From NCBI RefSeq assembly GCF_900107965.1, contig NZ_FNVU01000005.1, forward strand, positions 124,001 through 188,000: 64,000 nucleotides of DNA, written 5' to 3'. Made by a program: the position numbers and the translations under genes. Numbering within the stretch: the first letter of the stretch is position 1; each line of letters opens with the position of its first letter. Below, piece after piece: positions 7,116-16,395 of this stretch. The stretch comes from Actinacidiphila yanglinensis (GTDB lineage Bacteria; Actinomycetota; Actinomycetes; Streptomycetales; Streptomycetaceae). The notes below the pieces were generated by a model. It searched no databases. It worked only from the letters and a program-made list of their open reading frames with translations, and was not told where the DNA came from.

Positions 7116-8546
7116 TCACGACCAGGTGAGCAGCCGCTTCGGCTCCGACAGGATCGCGGCCACGTCGCCGAGCACCTTGGAGCCGAGCTCGCCGTCGACC
7201 AGCCGGTGGTCGAAGGAGAGCGCCAGCGTGGTGACATGACGCGCCTTCACCTTGCCCTTGTGCACCCACGGCTGGAGCTTGACCGCGCCGAACGCGAGGA
7301 TCGCGGACTCGCCCGGGTTGAGGATCGGGGTGCCGGTGTCGACGCCGAAGACGCCGACGTTGGTGATGGTGACGGTGCCGCCCTGCATCGCCGCCGGAGA
7401 GGTCTTCCCCTCCCGCGCGGTGCCGACCAACTCACCCAGTGCGGACGCCAGTTCGGGCAAGGTCTTGTCGTGGGCGTCCTTGATGTTGGGCACCACCAGG
7501 CCGCGCGGGGTGGCGGCGGCGATGCCCAGGTTGACGTACGACTTCCGCACGATCTGCTGGTTCGCCTCGTCCCAGGCCGAGTTGACCTCCGGATTGCGGC
7601 GGATCGCCACCAGCAGCGCCTTGGCCACCAGCAGCAGCGGGCTGACCCTGACGCCCGCGAACGCCGGGTCGGTCTTCAGCTCCTGCACCAGCTTCATCGA
7701 CTTCGTGATGTCGAAGGTCACGAACTCCGTGACGTGCGGCGCGGTGAAGGCGCTGGTGACCATCGCCTGCGCGGTGGCCTTGCGGACGCCCTTGATCGGC
7801 ACCCGCGTCTCGCGCTCGCCCGCCGAGGAGAAGCCCGCGGCCGGTACCGCCTCCTCGCCCTCCGGCAGCGGCAGCCGGGCCGGCGGCGCGGCGGCGGCCC
7901 GGATGTCCTCGCGGGTCACCTCGCCGTGCGACCCGGTCGGCACGACCGTGGCCAGATCGATGCCCAGTTCCTTGGCGAGCTTGCGCACCGGCGGCTTGGC
8001 CAGCGGCCGCTGCCCGCCCGGTTCGGGCGCCTCCGGGGGAGCGGCCGGCGCCGCGGGCGCCTCCGTGGCCTGCGCCTGCGGGGCCCTCGGCGCCGCGTGC
8101 CCGTTCAGCTGCCCGGCCTGCTGCTTGCGCGGCCGCCTGGTCGTCGACGAGGGCGCGACGCCGTACCCGACCAGGACCGCGGTCCGCTTCGCCGCGGCCT
8201 CCGGCGCGGGCTGCGCCGCCGGCTCGGCTCCGGCCGGCTCCGCGACCGCCGCGTCCGGGGCGTCGCCGCCCGCGTCGTCACCGCCCGCGTCCACCACGAT
8301 GATCGGGGTGCCCACGTCCACGGTGCTGCCCTCGTCGAAGCGGATCTCGCTGACCACCCCGTCGAACGGGATCGGCAGCTCGACGGCCGCCTTCGCCGTC
8401 TCCACCTCGCAGATCACCTGCCCGTCGGTGACCGCGTCGCCCACACCCACGTACCACTTGAGGATCTCCGCCTCGGTCAGGCCCTCGCCGACATCCGGCA
8501 TCCTGAACTCGCGAAAGCGCTGTGCCTGCACGGCCATGATCGTCAC
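7116..8546 (-). CDS. bkdC1: branched-chain 2-oxoacid dehydrogenase E2 (dihydrolipoyl acyltransferase), copy 1
   Basis: A 476-residue E2 core subunit that transfers branched acyl groups from E1 via lipoate to CoA, yielding isobutyryl-, isovaleryl- and 2-methylbutyryl-CoA. It has one lipoyl domain at the N-terminus (lipoyl-lysine in EVETAKAAVE), an Ala/Pro linker, a peripheral subunit-binding domain (RKLAKELGIDLATVVPTG) and the catalytic domain ending with the active-site motif SFDHRLVDGE. GTG 8546 is preferred because AGGAG sits six bases upstream; ATG 8537 is an alternative. It is the last gene of bkdA1-B1-C1, with no E3 gene alongside, so E3 must come from elsewhere. Confidence 0.93.
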   Translation of the reverse strand: MTIMAVQAQRFREFRMPDVGEGLTEAEILKWYVGVGDAVTDGQVICEVETAKAAVELPIPFDGVVSEIRFDEGSTVDVGTPIIVVDAGGDDAGGDAPDAAVAEPAGAEPAAQPAPEAAAKRTAVLVGYGVAPSSTTRRPRKQQAGQLNGHAAPRAPQAQATEAPAAPAAPPEAPEPGGQRPLAKPPVRKLAKELGIDLATVVPTGSHGEVTREDIRAAAAPPARLPLPEGEEAVPAAGFSSAGERETRVPIKGVRKATAQAMVTSAFTAPHVTEFVTFDITKSMKLVQELKTDPAFAGVRVSPLLLVAKALLVAIRRNPEVNSAWDEANQQIVRKSYVNLGIAAATPRGLVVPNIKDAHDKTLPELASALGELVGTAREGKTSPAAMQGGTVTITNVGVFGVDTGTPILNPGESAILAFGAVKLQPWVHKGKVKARHVTTLALSFDHRLVDGELGSKVLGDVAAILSEPKRLLTWS

Positions 8547-8556
8547 AACCCTCTCC

Positions 8557-9531
8557 TCAGTACGCCAGCACGCGGTCGACGGCGTCGAGCACGCGGTCCA
8601 GGCCGGGAAGGTACTCCTCCTCGAGCCTGGCCGGCGGGTACGGCGCGTGGAAACCGCCCACCCGCAGCACCGGGGCCTCCAGAGCGTAGAAGCTGCGCTC
8701 GGTGATCCGCGCGGCGATCTCCGCACCGGTACCGAAGAACACCGGGGCCTCGTGCACCACGACCAGCCGGCCGGTCTTCTCCACCGACGCCTGCACGGTG
8801 TCGAAGTCGAGCGGCGAGATCGAGCGCAGGTCCACCACCTCGATGCTGCGGCCCTCGTTCGCGGCCGCGGCCGCCACCTCCAGGCACACCTTCACCATCG
8901 GTCCGAAGGCCGCCAGCGTGACGTCGGTGCCGGCCTGGGCCACCACCGCCTTGTGCAGGTCGGCCGGCACGGACGAGACGGCCACCTCGCCCTTGTCCCA
9001 GTAGCGGCGCTTCGGCTCGAAGAAGATCACCGGGTCGTCGCACTCGATGGCCTGCTGCATCATCCAGTACGCGTCGGAGGCGTTCGACGGCGAGACCACC
9101 TTCAGCCCCGCGACGTGCGCGAAGAGCGTCTCCGGGGACTCGCTGTGGTGCTCGACCGCGCCGATGCCACCGCCGTAGGGGATGCGGATGACGATCGGCA
9201 GCTTGATCTTGCCGAGCGCCCGGGCGTGCATCTTCGCCAGCTGCGTGACGATCTGGTCGTAGGCGGGGAAGACGAAGCCGTCGAACTGGATCTCCACCAC
9301 CGGGCGGTAGCCGCGCAGGGCCAGCCCGATCGCGGTGCCCACGATGCCGGACTCGGCGAGCGGGGTGTCGATCACCCGGCCCTCGCCGAAGTCCTTGAAC
9401 AGGCCGTCGGTGATCCGGAAGACACCCCCGAGCCGGCCGACGTCCTCCCCCATCACCAGGACCTTCGGGTCGTTCTCCAGCGACGTGCGCAGCGACTCGT
9501 TGAGCGCCTTCGCGATGGCCATCTGCGTCAT
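8557..9531 (-). CDS. bkdB1: branched-chain 2-oxoacid dehydrogenase E1 beta, copy 1
   Basis: A 324-residue E1 beta subunit (transketolase-like pyrimidine-binding and C-terminal domains). Family features include VLVMGEDVGRLGGVFRITDGL, the glycine-rich RIPYGGGIGAVEHHSESPE and PVIFFEPKRRYW. With E1 alpha it carries out thiamine-diphosphate-dependent decarboxylation of 2-oxoisovalerate and related acids. ATG 9531 lies one base after the bkdA1 stop with an AAAGGGG ribosome site inside the end of bkdA1. The bkdC1 gene starts 10 bases after its stop, so the operon is tightly coupled. Confidence 0.93.
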   Translation of the reverse strand: MTQMAIAKALNESLRTSLENDPKVLVMGEDVGRLGGVFRITDGLFKDFGEGRVIDTPLAESGIVGTAIGLALRGYRPVVEIQFDGFVFPAYDQIVTQLAKMHARALGKIKLPIVIRIPYGGGIGAVEHHSESPETLFAHVAGLKVVSPSNASDAYWMMQQAIECDDPVIFFEPKRRYWDKGEVAVSSVPADLHKAVVAQAGTDVTLAAFGPMVKVCLEVAAAAANEGRSIEVVDLRSISPLDFDTVQASVEKTGRLVVVHEAPVFFGTGAEIAARITERSFYALEAPVLRVGGFHAPYPPARLEEEYLPGLDRVLDAVDRVLAY

Positions 9532-9532
9532 G

Positions 9533-10699
9533 TCAGTGCCCCTTTCCGGAGCCGGCCGCCCCATGGGATGCGGCGGGAGCGTCCTCGAAGGAGGCCAGGT
9601 ACTCGGCGAACTGGGCGCGCTCCTCGTCGACCAGCGCGTGCCCGTCGGCGTAGACGTTCTCGAACATCGCCATCGGGTCGGGGTTGGGCATGCCGCGCAC
9701 CCCGTCCCGGACCCGCTTCGCCAGCGCGTCGCTCTCGGCGTCCAGGCCCGCGTAGAAACCCTCGTCGGCCAGGCCCTGCTTGTCGAGGTGGGCGCGCAGC
9801 CGGGCGATCGGGTCCTTCGACGCCCACTCCTCGCGCTCCTCGTCGCTGCGGTAGCGGGTCGGGTCGTCGGTGGTGGTGTGCGCGCCCATCCGGTAGGTGA
9901 ACGCCTCCACCAGCATCGGGCCCTGCCCGCTGCGGGCGTGCTCCAGGGCCGCCCGGGTGACCGCGAGCACCGCCAGCACGTCGTTGCCGTCCACCCGGAC
10001 GCCCGGGAAGCCGTAGCCGGCCGCGCGCTGGTAGATCGGCACCCGGGACTGCTTCTCGGTCGGCTCGGAGATCGCCCACTGGTTGTTCTGGCAGAAGAAC
10101 ACCACGGGCGCGTTGTAGACCGCCGCGAAGGTGAAGGACTCCGCCACGTCGCCCTGGCTGGAGGCGCCGTCGCCGAAGTACGCGATCACCGCGGCGTCCG
10201 CGCCGTCCTTGGCCACCCCCATCGCGTAGCCGGTCGCGTGCAGCGTCTGCGAGCCGATGACGATCGTGTAGAGGTGGAAGTTGTTCTCGTTCGGGTCCCA
10301 GCCGCCGTTGTTGACCCCGCGGAACATGCCCAGCAGGTTCAGCGGGTCCACGTCGCGGGTCCAGGCCACCCCGTGCTCGCGGTAGGTCGGGAAGATGTAG
10401 TCGTCCGGGCGGGTGGCCCGCCCGGAACCGATCTGGGCGGCCTCCTGGCCGAGCAGCGAGGCCCACAGTCCCAGCTCGCCCTGCCGCTGCAAGGTGATCG
10501 CCTCGGCGTCGAAGCGGCGGGTCAGCACCATGTCCCGGTACAGGCCACGCAGCTCATCCGGGGTCACGTCGATGGAGTACTCACTGTGCTCGACGCGGTC
10601 GCCCTCGGGGGTCAGTAGCTGCACGAGCTCGGGCTCGCCCCCACGGCGCTTCGCGCCGCCGCGGGTGGTCCTCCGCGCGGCAGTGCTCTTCACGCTCAC
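9533..10699 (-). CDS. bkdA1: branched-chain 2-oxoacid dehydrogenase E1 alpha, copy 1
   Basis: A 388-residue E1 alpha subunit. The thiamine diphosphate motif is visible as AYFGDGASSQGDVAESFTFA through to FFCQNNQWAIS, and the phosphorylation-loop region is RMGAHTTTDDPTRYR. GTG 10699 is chosen because GGAGGAG lies five bases upstream; frames further upstream have no support. It is the first gene of the minus-strand operon, with a long upstream region shared with the divergent phosphotransferase. A second, full bkd set lies 15-18 kb away in the same window. Confidence 0.93.
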   Translation of the reverse strand: MSVKSTAARRTTRGGAKRRGGEPELVQLLTPEGDRVEHSEYSIDVTPDELRGLYRDMVLTRRFDAEAITLQRQGELGLWASLLGQEAAQIGSGRATRPDDYIFPTYREHGVAWTRDVDPLNLLGMFRGVNNGGWDPNENNFHLYTIVIGSQTLHATGYAMGVAKDGADAAVIAYFGDGASSQGDVAESFTFAAVYNAPVVFFCQNNQWAISEPTEKQSRVPIYQRAAGYGFPGVRVDGNDVLAVLAVTRAALEHARSGQGPMLVEAFTYRMGAHTTTDDPTRYRSDEEREEWASKDPIARLRAHLDKQGLADEGFYAGLDAESDALAKRVRDGVRGMPNPDPMAMFENVYADGHALVDEERAQFAEYLASFEDAPAASHGAAGSGKGH

Positions 10700-11117
10700 G
10701 TTCGCTCCTCCGTCTGTCCGGCCCCCGGGATCTGCCGGAGAGCCAGTGCGGCTCACCTGGTCCGGCATCGACGCACGGGGTATGTGCGGCATGGCCGGGC
10801 CAGGCGTGACAACGCCCCGGCGAATGGCCTGCAACGCAGACGTTACCTACAACCGGAAGCCTTCGCGTACACCGAGGGCACACTTTCTGACCTGCGGTTT
10901 TGCTTGGATTTCCTAGTAGTCCGCGTTACCGCAGGCCATGACCGGGACACGGGCACCGTATCCCGATCCGGAAAAGTCCGTAAGGGGTGAACGGCTCGGA
11001 GCGCCGCCCGGTTCCGGCGACTCGCCCGAACACGACCAGCCGGACATAGCAGACGTAGCCTCCCTTGCGCCACTCGGGCGAACCCCCGCCTCCAGTTGAT
11101 CTACGCTGAAGCGCGTG
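10700..11117. promoter_or_regulatory. divergent control region between bkdA1 and the phosphotransferase
   Basis: About 415 bases without a credible gene. Its middle (10898-10918) contains the most AT-rich stretch nearby, including TTGCTTGGATTTCCTAGTAG, in which GGATTTCC resembles an imperfect inverted repeat. This is the sort of site Lrp/AsnC-type regulators prefer, and the bkdR regulator encoded at 27851 is a natural candidate, but that is inference. The phosphotransferase side has TACGCT close to its start. Confidence 0.4.
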
Positions 11118-12134
11118 ATGGGCACGGCACCGCGGCCGCCCGCGCTGACCGCCCTGCTCCGCCGCTACGACTCCGTGGCGGCCCCGCTGAGCTGCGAACC
11201 CGTTGCGCGCGGGTTACTGAACCGGGGATGGCGGATCAGCACGGACAGCGGCCGCTACTTCCTCAAGCAGTACGTCGCCGCGGACACCGCGGAGCCGGCG
11301 GTGATCGCCCGGCAGCACCACGCCACGCGGCGGCTGGCCCGGCTGGGCCTGCCCGCCGCCGCGCCGCTGCCCGACCGGCGCGGCGGCACCGTCACCGTCC
11401 TCGGCGGCCGCCGCTACGCCCTGTTCCCGTGGATCGACGGCCGGCACCGGGAGGGCACCGAACTGTCCCGCGGCCAGTCCGGCCGGCTCGGCGCCCTGCT
11501 CGGCAGGGTGCACACCGCGCTGGCCGTCAGCCAGCCGCCGCCGCCCGCCGTGCCGCATCCCAGCGCCGATCCCGACCGCACCCACGAGCAGATCGACCAC
11601 CTGCTCACCCTCGTACGCCGGCAGCGGCCCTTCGACTCCTTCGACGCACTCGCCGAGCACCGCCTGCTCGAACGCCGCGACCTGCTGCGCCGGCACGCGC
11701 ACCGCCGGCCGCCCGCCGCCGACGACCGCGCCAGCGGCTGGGTGCACGGCGACTTCCACCCGCTCAACCTGCTCTACCGCGGCCAGGAGCCGGCCGCGAT
11801 CATCGACTGGGACCGGCTGGGCGTCCACCCGCGCGCCGAGGAGGCGGTCCGTGCCGCCGCCATCTTCTTCGTGCACCCCGCCGACGGCCGCCTCGACCTC
11901 GGCAAGATCCGCGGCTACGCCCGCGCGTACCGGCGGGCCGCCGGCGTCGCGGCGTCCGAGGTGGGCGATGCCGTCCACCGCGTCTGGTGGGAGCGGCTCA
12001 ACGACTTCTGGATGCTGAACTGGCGCTACCAGCACCGCGATCCGCGGTCCGATCCGCTGTTCCCGGCCGCGTCGGCGCTGGCGGTGTGGTGGACCGAGGA
12101 GTACGCGCGGGTGCTGGACGCCTTCACGACCTGA
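11118..12134 (+). CDS. aminoglycoside phosphotransferase (APH) family kinase
   Basis: A 338-residue small-molecule kinase of the APH/choline kinase fold. The catalytic loop is WVHGDFHPLNLLY (HGDxxxxN) and the metal-binding motif is IIDWDRLG. An N-terminal lobe contains YFLKQYVA with the expected ATP-contact lysine. The family includes homoserine, hexosamine and maltose kinases as well as resistance enzymes; nothing here points to antibiotic resistance. ATG 11118 and GTG 11115 are both possible. There is no Shine-Dalgarno sequence and a -10-like TACGCT lies close by, so the transcript may be leaderless. A TTA codon at 11214-11216 suggests bldA-dependent translation. Confidence 0.85.
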   Translation: MGTAPRPPALTALLRRYDSVAAPLSCEPVARGLLNRGWRISTDSGRYFLKQYVAADTAEPAVIARQHHATRRLARLGLPAAAPLPDRRGGTVTVLGGRRYALFPWIDGRHREGTELSRGQSGRLGALLGRVHTALAVSQPPPPAVPHPSADPDRTHEQIDHLLTLVRRQRPFDSFDALAEHRLLERRDLLRRHAHRRPPAADDRASGWVHGDFHPLNLLYRGQEPAAIIDWDRLGVHPRAEEAVRAAAIFFVHPADGRLDLGKIRGYARAYRRAAGVAASEVGDAVHRVWWERLNDFWMLNWRYQHRDPRSDPLFPAASALAVWWTEEYARVLDAFTT

Positions 12135-12139
12135 GCGCG

Positions 12140-12164
12140 CCCCGCCCCGGCGTCCGGGGCGGGG
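12140..12164. terminator. bidirectional terminator
   Basis: An 11-bp GC stem with a CGT loop lies between the convergent phosphotransferase and kinase genes, a few bases after one stop and just before the other. Confidence 0.75.
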
Positions 12165-12177
12165 GGGACGGACTCCG

Positions 12178-13725
12178 TCAGCCGAGGCTGACGGGCCCGC
12201 CCGTGGAGCCGTCGGTGGACCCCTGGTCCCCGCCGTCGGGGGTCGTGGGCGGCGGCGTCGTCGGCTTCGTGGGCGGCGTCGTCGTGGGCGGCGGCTTCGT
12301 GGTGTGGGTCGCGGTCGTGGTCGGGGCGGTCGTGGGCGGCGTGGTGGCGGTCGTGGTGGACGGCGCCGTGGTCGGGGTGTCCGTGGGCGTGTCGGTGTCG
12401 CTGGAGTCGTCCGACGGCTGGTCGGACGAGTCGTCCGTCGGCTGGTCGGACGTCTCGTCGGTCGGCTGGCCCGTGGACTGCGTGCTGGCCGGGGGCGTCG
12501 TGTGGTCGTCGGTGTGGCCGCCGTTGCTGCCGCCGCTGTGGGTGGCGAGGTAGACGCCGAGCGCGATGGCGAGCACCGCCGCGATCACGAAGAGCACCGG
12601 CTTGAGCCAGGAGCTGCCGCCGGACGGCGGCTTCTCGCCGTAGCCGTGCACGTCGTCGTTGCCGCCGACCCCGGAGATCCCGCCGAGCAGCGGGCCGATC
12701 TCCGCGGTGTGGCCGCTCTGTCCGCCCTGCGCCACCACGGTGGGCGCCGTGCGGTTCGCGGGGGGCATGGCCGTAGGGACCGCCCCGGTGTTCCACATCC
12801 CCCCGGTCCAGCCGCCCTGCTGGGTGAGGGCGTGGTGGGCGTACCCGACCAGCGCCCGCATCTCCTCGGCGTTCTGGAACCGGTCGTCCGGCTGCTTGGC
12901 CAGCGAGCGCAGCACCAGGCCGTCCAGCTCGGGCGGCACCCGGTCGCTGACCTGCGACGGCACCCGCGGCTCGTCCTGCACGTGCTGGTAGACCACCGAC
13001 AGCGGGGTCTCTCCGACGAAGGGCGGCCGCAGCGCCAGCAGTTCGTACAGCAGGCACCCGGTGGCGTACAGGTCGCTGCGGTGGTCGACGGTCTTGCCGA
13101 GCGCCTGCTCGGGCGAGAGGTACTGCGGCGTGCCCATCACCATGCCGGTCTGCGTCATGGTGCTGGCCGCGCCGTGCAGTGCGCGGGCGATGCCGAAGTC
13201 CATCACCTTGACCGCGCCCGTGGTGGTGATGATGACGTTCGCGGGCTTGATGTCGCGGTGCACGATGCCGTGCTGGTGGCTGTAGGCCAGCGCGTCCAGC
13301 ACGCCCGAGACGATCAGCAGCGCCTGGTCGACCGGCGGCGGGGTCGGCCCGGTGAGCAGGTCCTTGATGGTGTGGCCCTCGACCAGCTCCATCACGATGT
13401 AGGGGACGGTGCCGCCGGGCGTCACGTCCTCGCCGGAGTCGTACACCGCGACCACCGCGTGGTGGTTCAGGCCGGCCACCGACTGTGCCTCGCGGGTGAA
13501 GCGGGCACGGGCCACCTGGTCCTCGGCGAGGTCGGTGCGCAGCAGCTTGACGGCGACGATCCGGCCGAGCCGGACGTCCTCCGCGGCGAAGACCTCGGCC
13601 ATGCCGCCGCGGCCGAGCCGTCCGGTCAGCCGGTAGCGGCCGTCGCCGACCACGCCCCCGGGGCCCCACGGGCCGGCGGCCTCCGACGCTCCGGTGCCGG
13701 CGGCCGTCTCGTTCGGGTCGACCAT
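12178..13725 (-). CDS. membrane Ser/Thr protein kinase without PASTA domains
   Basis: A 515-residue Hanks-type kinase. The cytoplasmic domain (about 30-290) has GRGGMAEV, Lys60 in VAVK, catalytic HRDIKPAN (Asp158) and DFGIA (Asp176), and an activation loop with TMTQTG. One transmembrane helix at about 374-395 is followed by some 120 extracellular residues of Thr/Ser/Pro/Asp low complexity with repeated SDQPTDDSS units and no recognisable ligand-binding fold. ATG 13725 is preferred over ATG 13746 because GAGGA precedes it. It is divergent from a second kinase across 260 bases. Confidence 0.9.
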   Translation of the reverse strand: MVDPNETAAGTGASEAAGPWGPGGVVGDGRYRLTGRLGRGGMAEVFAAEDVRLGRIVAVKLLRTDLAEDQVARARFTREAQSVAGLNHHAVVAVYDSGEDVTPGGTVPYIVMELVEGHTIKDLLTGPTPPPVDQALLIVSGVLDALAYSHQHGIVHRDIKPANVIITTTGAVKVMDFGIARALHGAASTMTQTGMVMGTPQYLSPEQALGKTVDHRSDLYATGCLLYELLALRPPFVGETPLSVVYQHVQDEPRVPSQVSDRVPPELDGLVLRSLAKQPDDRFQNAEEMRALVGYAHHALTQQGGWTGGMWNTGAVPTAMPPANRTAPTVVAQGGQSGHTAEIGPLLGGISGVGGNDDVHGYGEKPPSGGSSWLKPVLFVIAAVLAIALGVYLATHSGGSNGGHTDDHTTPPASTQSTGQPTDETSDQPTDDSSDQPSDDSSDTDTPTDTPTTAPSTTTATTPPTTAPTTTATHTTKPPPTTTPPTKPTTPPPTTPDGGDQGSTDGSTGGPVSLG

Positions 13726-13985
13726 CAGTCCTCGTCGTCCGTCCATGTCGTGCGAGCCATGAGGTCCCTCGCATCGCGTCTTGGTGCGCCACCGTACCGC
13801 TTTTCGGGTGGCGCGATCGGCCGCCGTCCGCCTGCCGTACGAAGGTCACCGCTTTGTGCGCGGACGATGCGTATCAGGTGACGAGATGGTCAACGAACTT
13901 GACGTGCACGTGCGATAAGCCAGACTTGGCGGGCAAGCTCGGGGACGGGTCTGTCCCGGTTCACCTTATGGGGGTAGCGGTACTG

Positions 13986-15665
13986 ATGAGCGGGGACGCA
14001 CCACAGGGCGGATTCACGGGGCGCTCGGTCGGCGGCGGACGGTACGTGCTGCGCGACCTGCTCGGTCAGGGCGGTATGGCATCGGTGCATCTGGCACATG
14101 ACAACGTGCTGGACCGGCCGGTCGCCGTCAAGACCCTTCACACCAACCTGGGCAACGAAGCGTCGTTCCGGGAGCGTTTCCGCCGCGAGGCGCAGTCCGT
14201 GGCCAAACTCAACCACACCAACATCGTCTCGGTCTTCGACTCCGGCGAGGACATGATCGACGGCCAGATGGTGCCGTACATCGTGATGGAGTACGTCGAG
14301 GGCAAGCCGCTCGGCGACGTGCTGGCCGCGGACATCGCCCAGTTCGGCGCCATGCCGACCGACAAGGCGCTGAAGATCACCAATGACGTGCTGGCCGCGC
14401 TGGCCGTCAGCCACGAAATGGGCCTGGTGCACCGGGACATCAAGCCCGGCAACGTGATGATCACCCGGCGCGGCGTGGTCAAGGTGATGGACTTCGGCAT
14501 CGCGCGGGCCATGCAGTCCGGCGTGACGTCGATGACGCAGACCGGCATGGTGGTCGGCACCCCGCAGTACCTCTCCCCCGAGCAGGCACTCGGCCGCGGT
14601 GTGGACGAGCGCTCCGACCTGTACTCGGTCGGCTGCATGCTCTTCGAACTCCTCACCGGGCGGCTGCCGTTCGACGCGGACTCGCCGCTGGCGATGGCCT
14701 ACCAGCACGTGCAGGAGACCCCGCCGGCCCCGTCCTCGGTGAACCAGGCGCTCGGCCCCGCCGTCGACGCGCTGGTGGCCCGCGCGCTGCGCAAGAACCC
14801 GGCCGAGCGGTTCCCGACCGCCGACGCGATGCACGACGAGACCGAGCGGGTGCTCGCCGCCACGCAGAGCGGCGCGATGCCGTCGATCTCCGGCACCGGC
14901 GTCACCGGCAGCCGCGGCGAGGGGGTCGCGCAGTCGGTCTTCCCGTCCCAGCCCGCGCAGATGCAGACCCCGGCGCCGCAGATACAGACCCCGTACGCGC
15001 CGAACCAGCAGGGTTACGGCCCGTCCACCCCGCCGCCGTCGGCCTACGGCTACCCGCAGCAGGGCGCGCAGACCCCGCCGCCGACCCCGGCATACAACCT
15101 CGCGCCGTCCCAGGTGCCGCAGCAGCACCCGATGGGCCCGGGCGGGCCCGGCGGCACCGGCGGGCCGAACGGCTCGCGCGGCGGCAGGTCCAACACCCCG
15201 CTGGTCGTGGGGGTGGTGGTCGCCGTGGTCGCGATCGCGGTCATCGTCGGGGTGATCGTCGCCATGAGCAGCAGCGGTGGCGGCAGCCCCAGCGCGGACG
15301 ACACCAAGTCGCCGACCGGCACCCCGACCAGCTCGGTGACGACCACCGCGTCCTCGAGCGGCATCGTGCAGGGCGACCAGACCCGCACCATCGAGACCAG
15401 CGAGTGCACGGACGCCCACAACGACTTCATCAACCCCGACAAGCCCGACGTCGCCACGATGCCGAACTTCCAGACGGACTACGTCGACTCGGTGGTCGCC
15501 TGCGTGAAGGCCGCCGGCTGGAAGTACACGATCAAGTACACCGACGAGCAGCTGTGGGGCAAGGGCTCGGTGACGAGCCAGTCGCCGTCCGCGGACGAGG
15601 ACTACGACCCGAAGGCCGACGGGCCGATCACGATCTGGGTGTCGACGGGCAAGAGCGCGAGCTGA
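13986..15665 (+). CDS. membrane Ser/Thr protein kinase with one PASTA-like sensor domain
   Basis: A 559-residue kinase. Lys49 (VAVK), HRDIKPGN (Asp151) and DFGIA (Asp169) mark an active catalytic domain, with threonines in SMTQTG for activation. A Gln/Pro/Tyr-rich juxtamembrane linker precedes the helix at about 405-427. The extracellular end carries two cysteines (474 and 506) and a final stretch GSVTSQSPSADEDY...ITIWVSTG that resembles the second half of a PASTA repeat. ATG 13986 is preferred; ATG 13968 is in frame and keeps a G-rich stretch inside the gene. It is divergent from the previous kinase, so the pair may share promoter control. Confidence 0.9.
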   Translation: MSGDAPQGGFTGRSVGGGRYVLRDLLGQGGMASVHLAHDNVLDRPVAVKTLHTNLGNEASFRERFRREAQSVAKLNHTNIVSVFDSGEDMIDGQMVPYIVMEYVEGKPLGDVLAADIAQFGAMPTDKALKITNDVLAALAVSHEMGLVHRDIKPGNVMITRRGVVKVMDFGIARAMQSGVTSMTQTGMVVGTPQYLSPEQALGRGVDERSDLYSVGCMLFELLTGRLPFDADSPLAMAYQHVQETPPAPSSVNQALGPAVDALVARALRKNPAERFPTADAMHDETERVLAATQSGAMPSISGTGVTGSRGEGVAQSVFPSQPAQMQTPAPQIQTPYAPNQQGYGPSTPPPSAYGYPQQGAQTPPPTPAYNLAPSQVPQQHPMGPGGPGGTGGPNGSRGGRSNTPLVVGVVVAVVAIAVIVGVIVAMSSSGGGSPSADDTKSPTGTPTSSVTTTASSSGIVQGDQTRTIETSECTDAHNDFINPDKPDVATMPNFQTDYVDSVVACVKAAGWKYTIKYTDEQLWGKGSVTSQSPSADEDYDPKADGPITIWVSTGKSAS

Positions 15666-15700
15666 CCCGTCCCGGCCGGCCCGCCACGCGCGGAAAAAGA

Positions 15701-15746
15701 GAAGGGGCCGGACCCCGCGGCGACCGCCGCCGGGTCCGGCCCCTTC
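15701..15746 (+). terminator. terminator between the kinase and bpa genes
   Basis: A 15-bp perfect stem (15701-15715 with 15732-15746) encloses a smaller GCGGC/GCCGC stem. It sits 35 bases after the kinase stop and 25 bases before the end of the convergent bpa gene, so it probably serves both. Confidence 0.85.
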
Positions 15747-15771
15747 CGCGTCGCCGCGGGCGCCGACTGCT

Positions 15772-16317
15772 CTACAGGTAGGGACCGCCCGAGCGGCCCG
15801 CCGGGCCCTGCTGCTCGTCGTCGTGGCCGGCCACGCCGGGCGGGAGCGCGCGCCGCATCTGCTCCAACTGGGCGCGCGCGGCCATCTGCTGGGCGAACAG
15901 CGCGGTCTGGATCCCGTGGAAGAGCCCTTCGAGCCAGCCCACCAGCTGGGCCTGGGCGATCCGCAGCTCGGCGTCGCTCGGCACGCTGTCATCGGTGAAC
16001 GGCAGCGACAGCCGGTCCAGCTCCTCGACCAGCTCCGGGGCGAGCCCGGCCTCCAGCTCCTTGACGGAACTCGCGTGGATCTCCTTCAGCCGCACCCGGC
16101 TGGCCTCGTCGAGAGGAGCCGCCCGCACTTCCTCCAGGAGCTGCTTGATCATGCTGCCGATCCGCATCACCTTCGCCGGCTGCTCGACCATCTCCGTCAC
16201 CGGGATCTCGCGGGACTCCTCGCCCTCGCCCGTCGTCCCGCCGCCGAGGGCCATTCCGTCCGGCCCGACGACCAGGACCTGCGGGTTCTGCGCGTTCTCC
16301 GGCGACCGTTCGTTCAT
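15772..16317 (-). CDS. bpa: bacterial proteasome activator Bpa (DUF2587)
   Basis: A 181-residue ATP-independent proteasome activator. The family forms a 12-membered ring that docks on the 20S proteasome and delivers unfolded proteins. The conserved four-helix core contains VMRIGSMIKQLLEEVRAAPLD, RLKEIHASSVKELEAGLAPEL and AQAQLVGWLEGLFHGIQTALFAQQMAARAQLEQMRR. The C-terminus GGPYL ends in Tyr-Leu, matching the Hb-Tyr-X docking motif (mycobacterial Bpa ends GQYL). ATG 16317 has GGAG six bases upstream; ATG 16323 is in frame. The proteasome genes are outside the window. Confidence 0.88.
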   Translation of the reverse strand: MNERSPENAQNPQVLVVGPDGMALGGGTTGEGEESREIPVTEMVEQPAKVMRIGSMIKQLLEEVRAAPLDEASRVRLKEIHASSVKELEAGLAPELVEELDRLSLPFTDDSVPSDAELRIAQAQLVGWLEGLFHGIQTALFAQQMAARAQLEQMRRALPPGVAGHDDEQQGPAGRSGGPYL

Positions 16318-16395
16318 CGGCATCTCCATGACCCCCATTGTCCCGCAGCGGCCCGGCGAGCCACGACACCGGGCGGCCGCCCCGCGCCGGACCGT

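Noticed and set aside
11118-12134. Antibiotic resistance phosphotransferase
   Set aside because: The APH fold alone does not show drug specificity and no resistance or biosynthesis genes are nearby.
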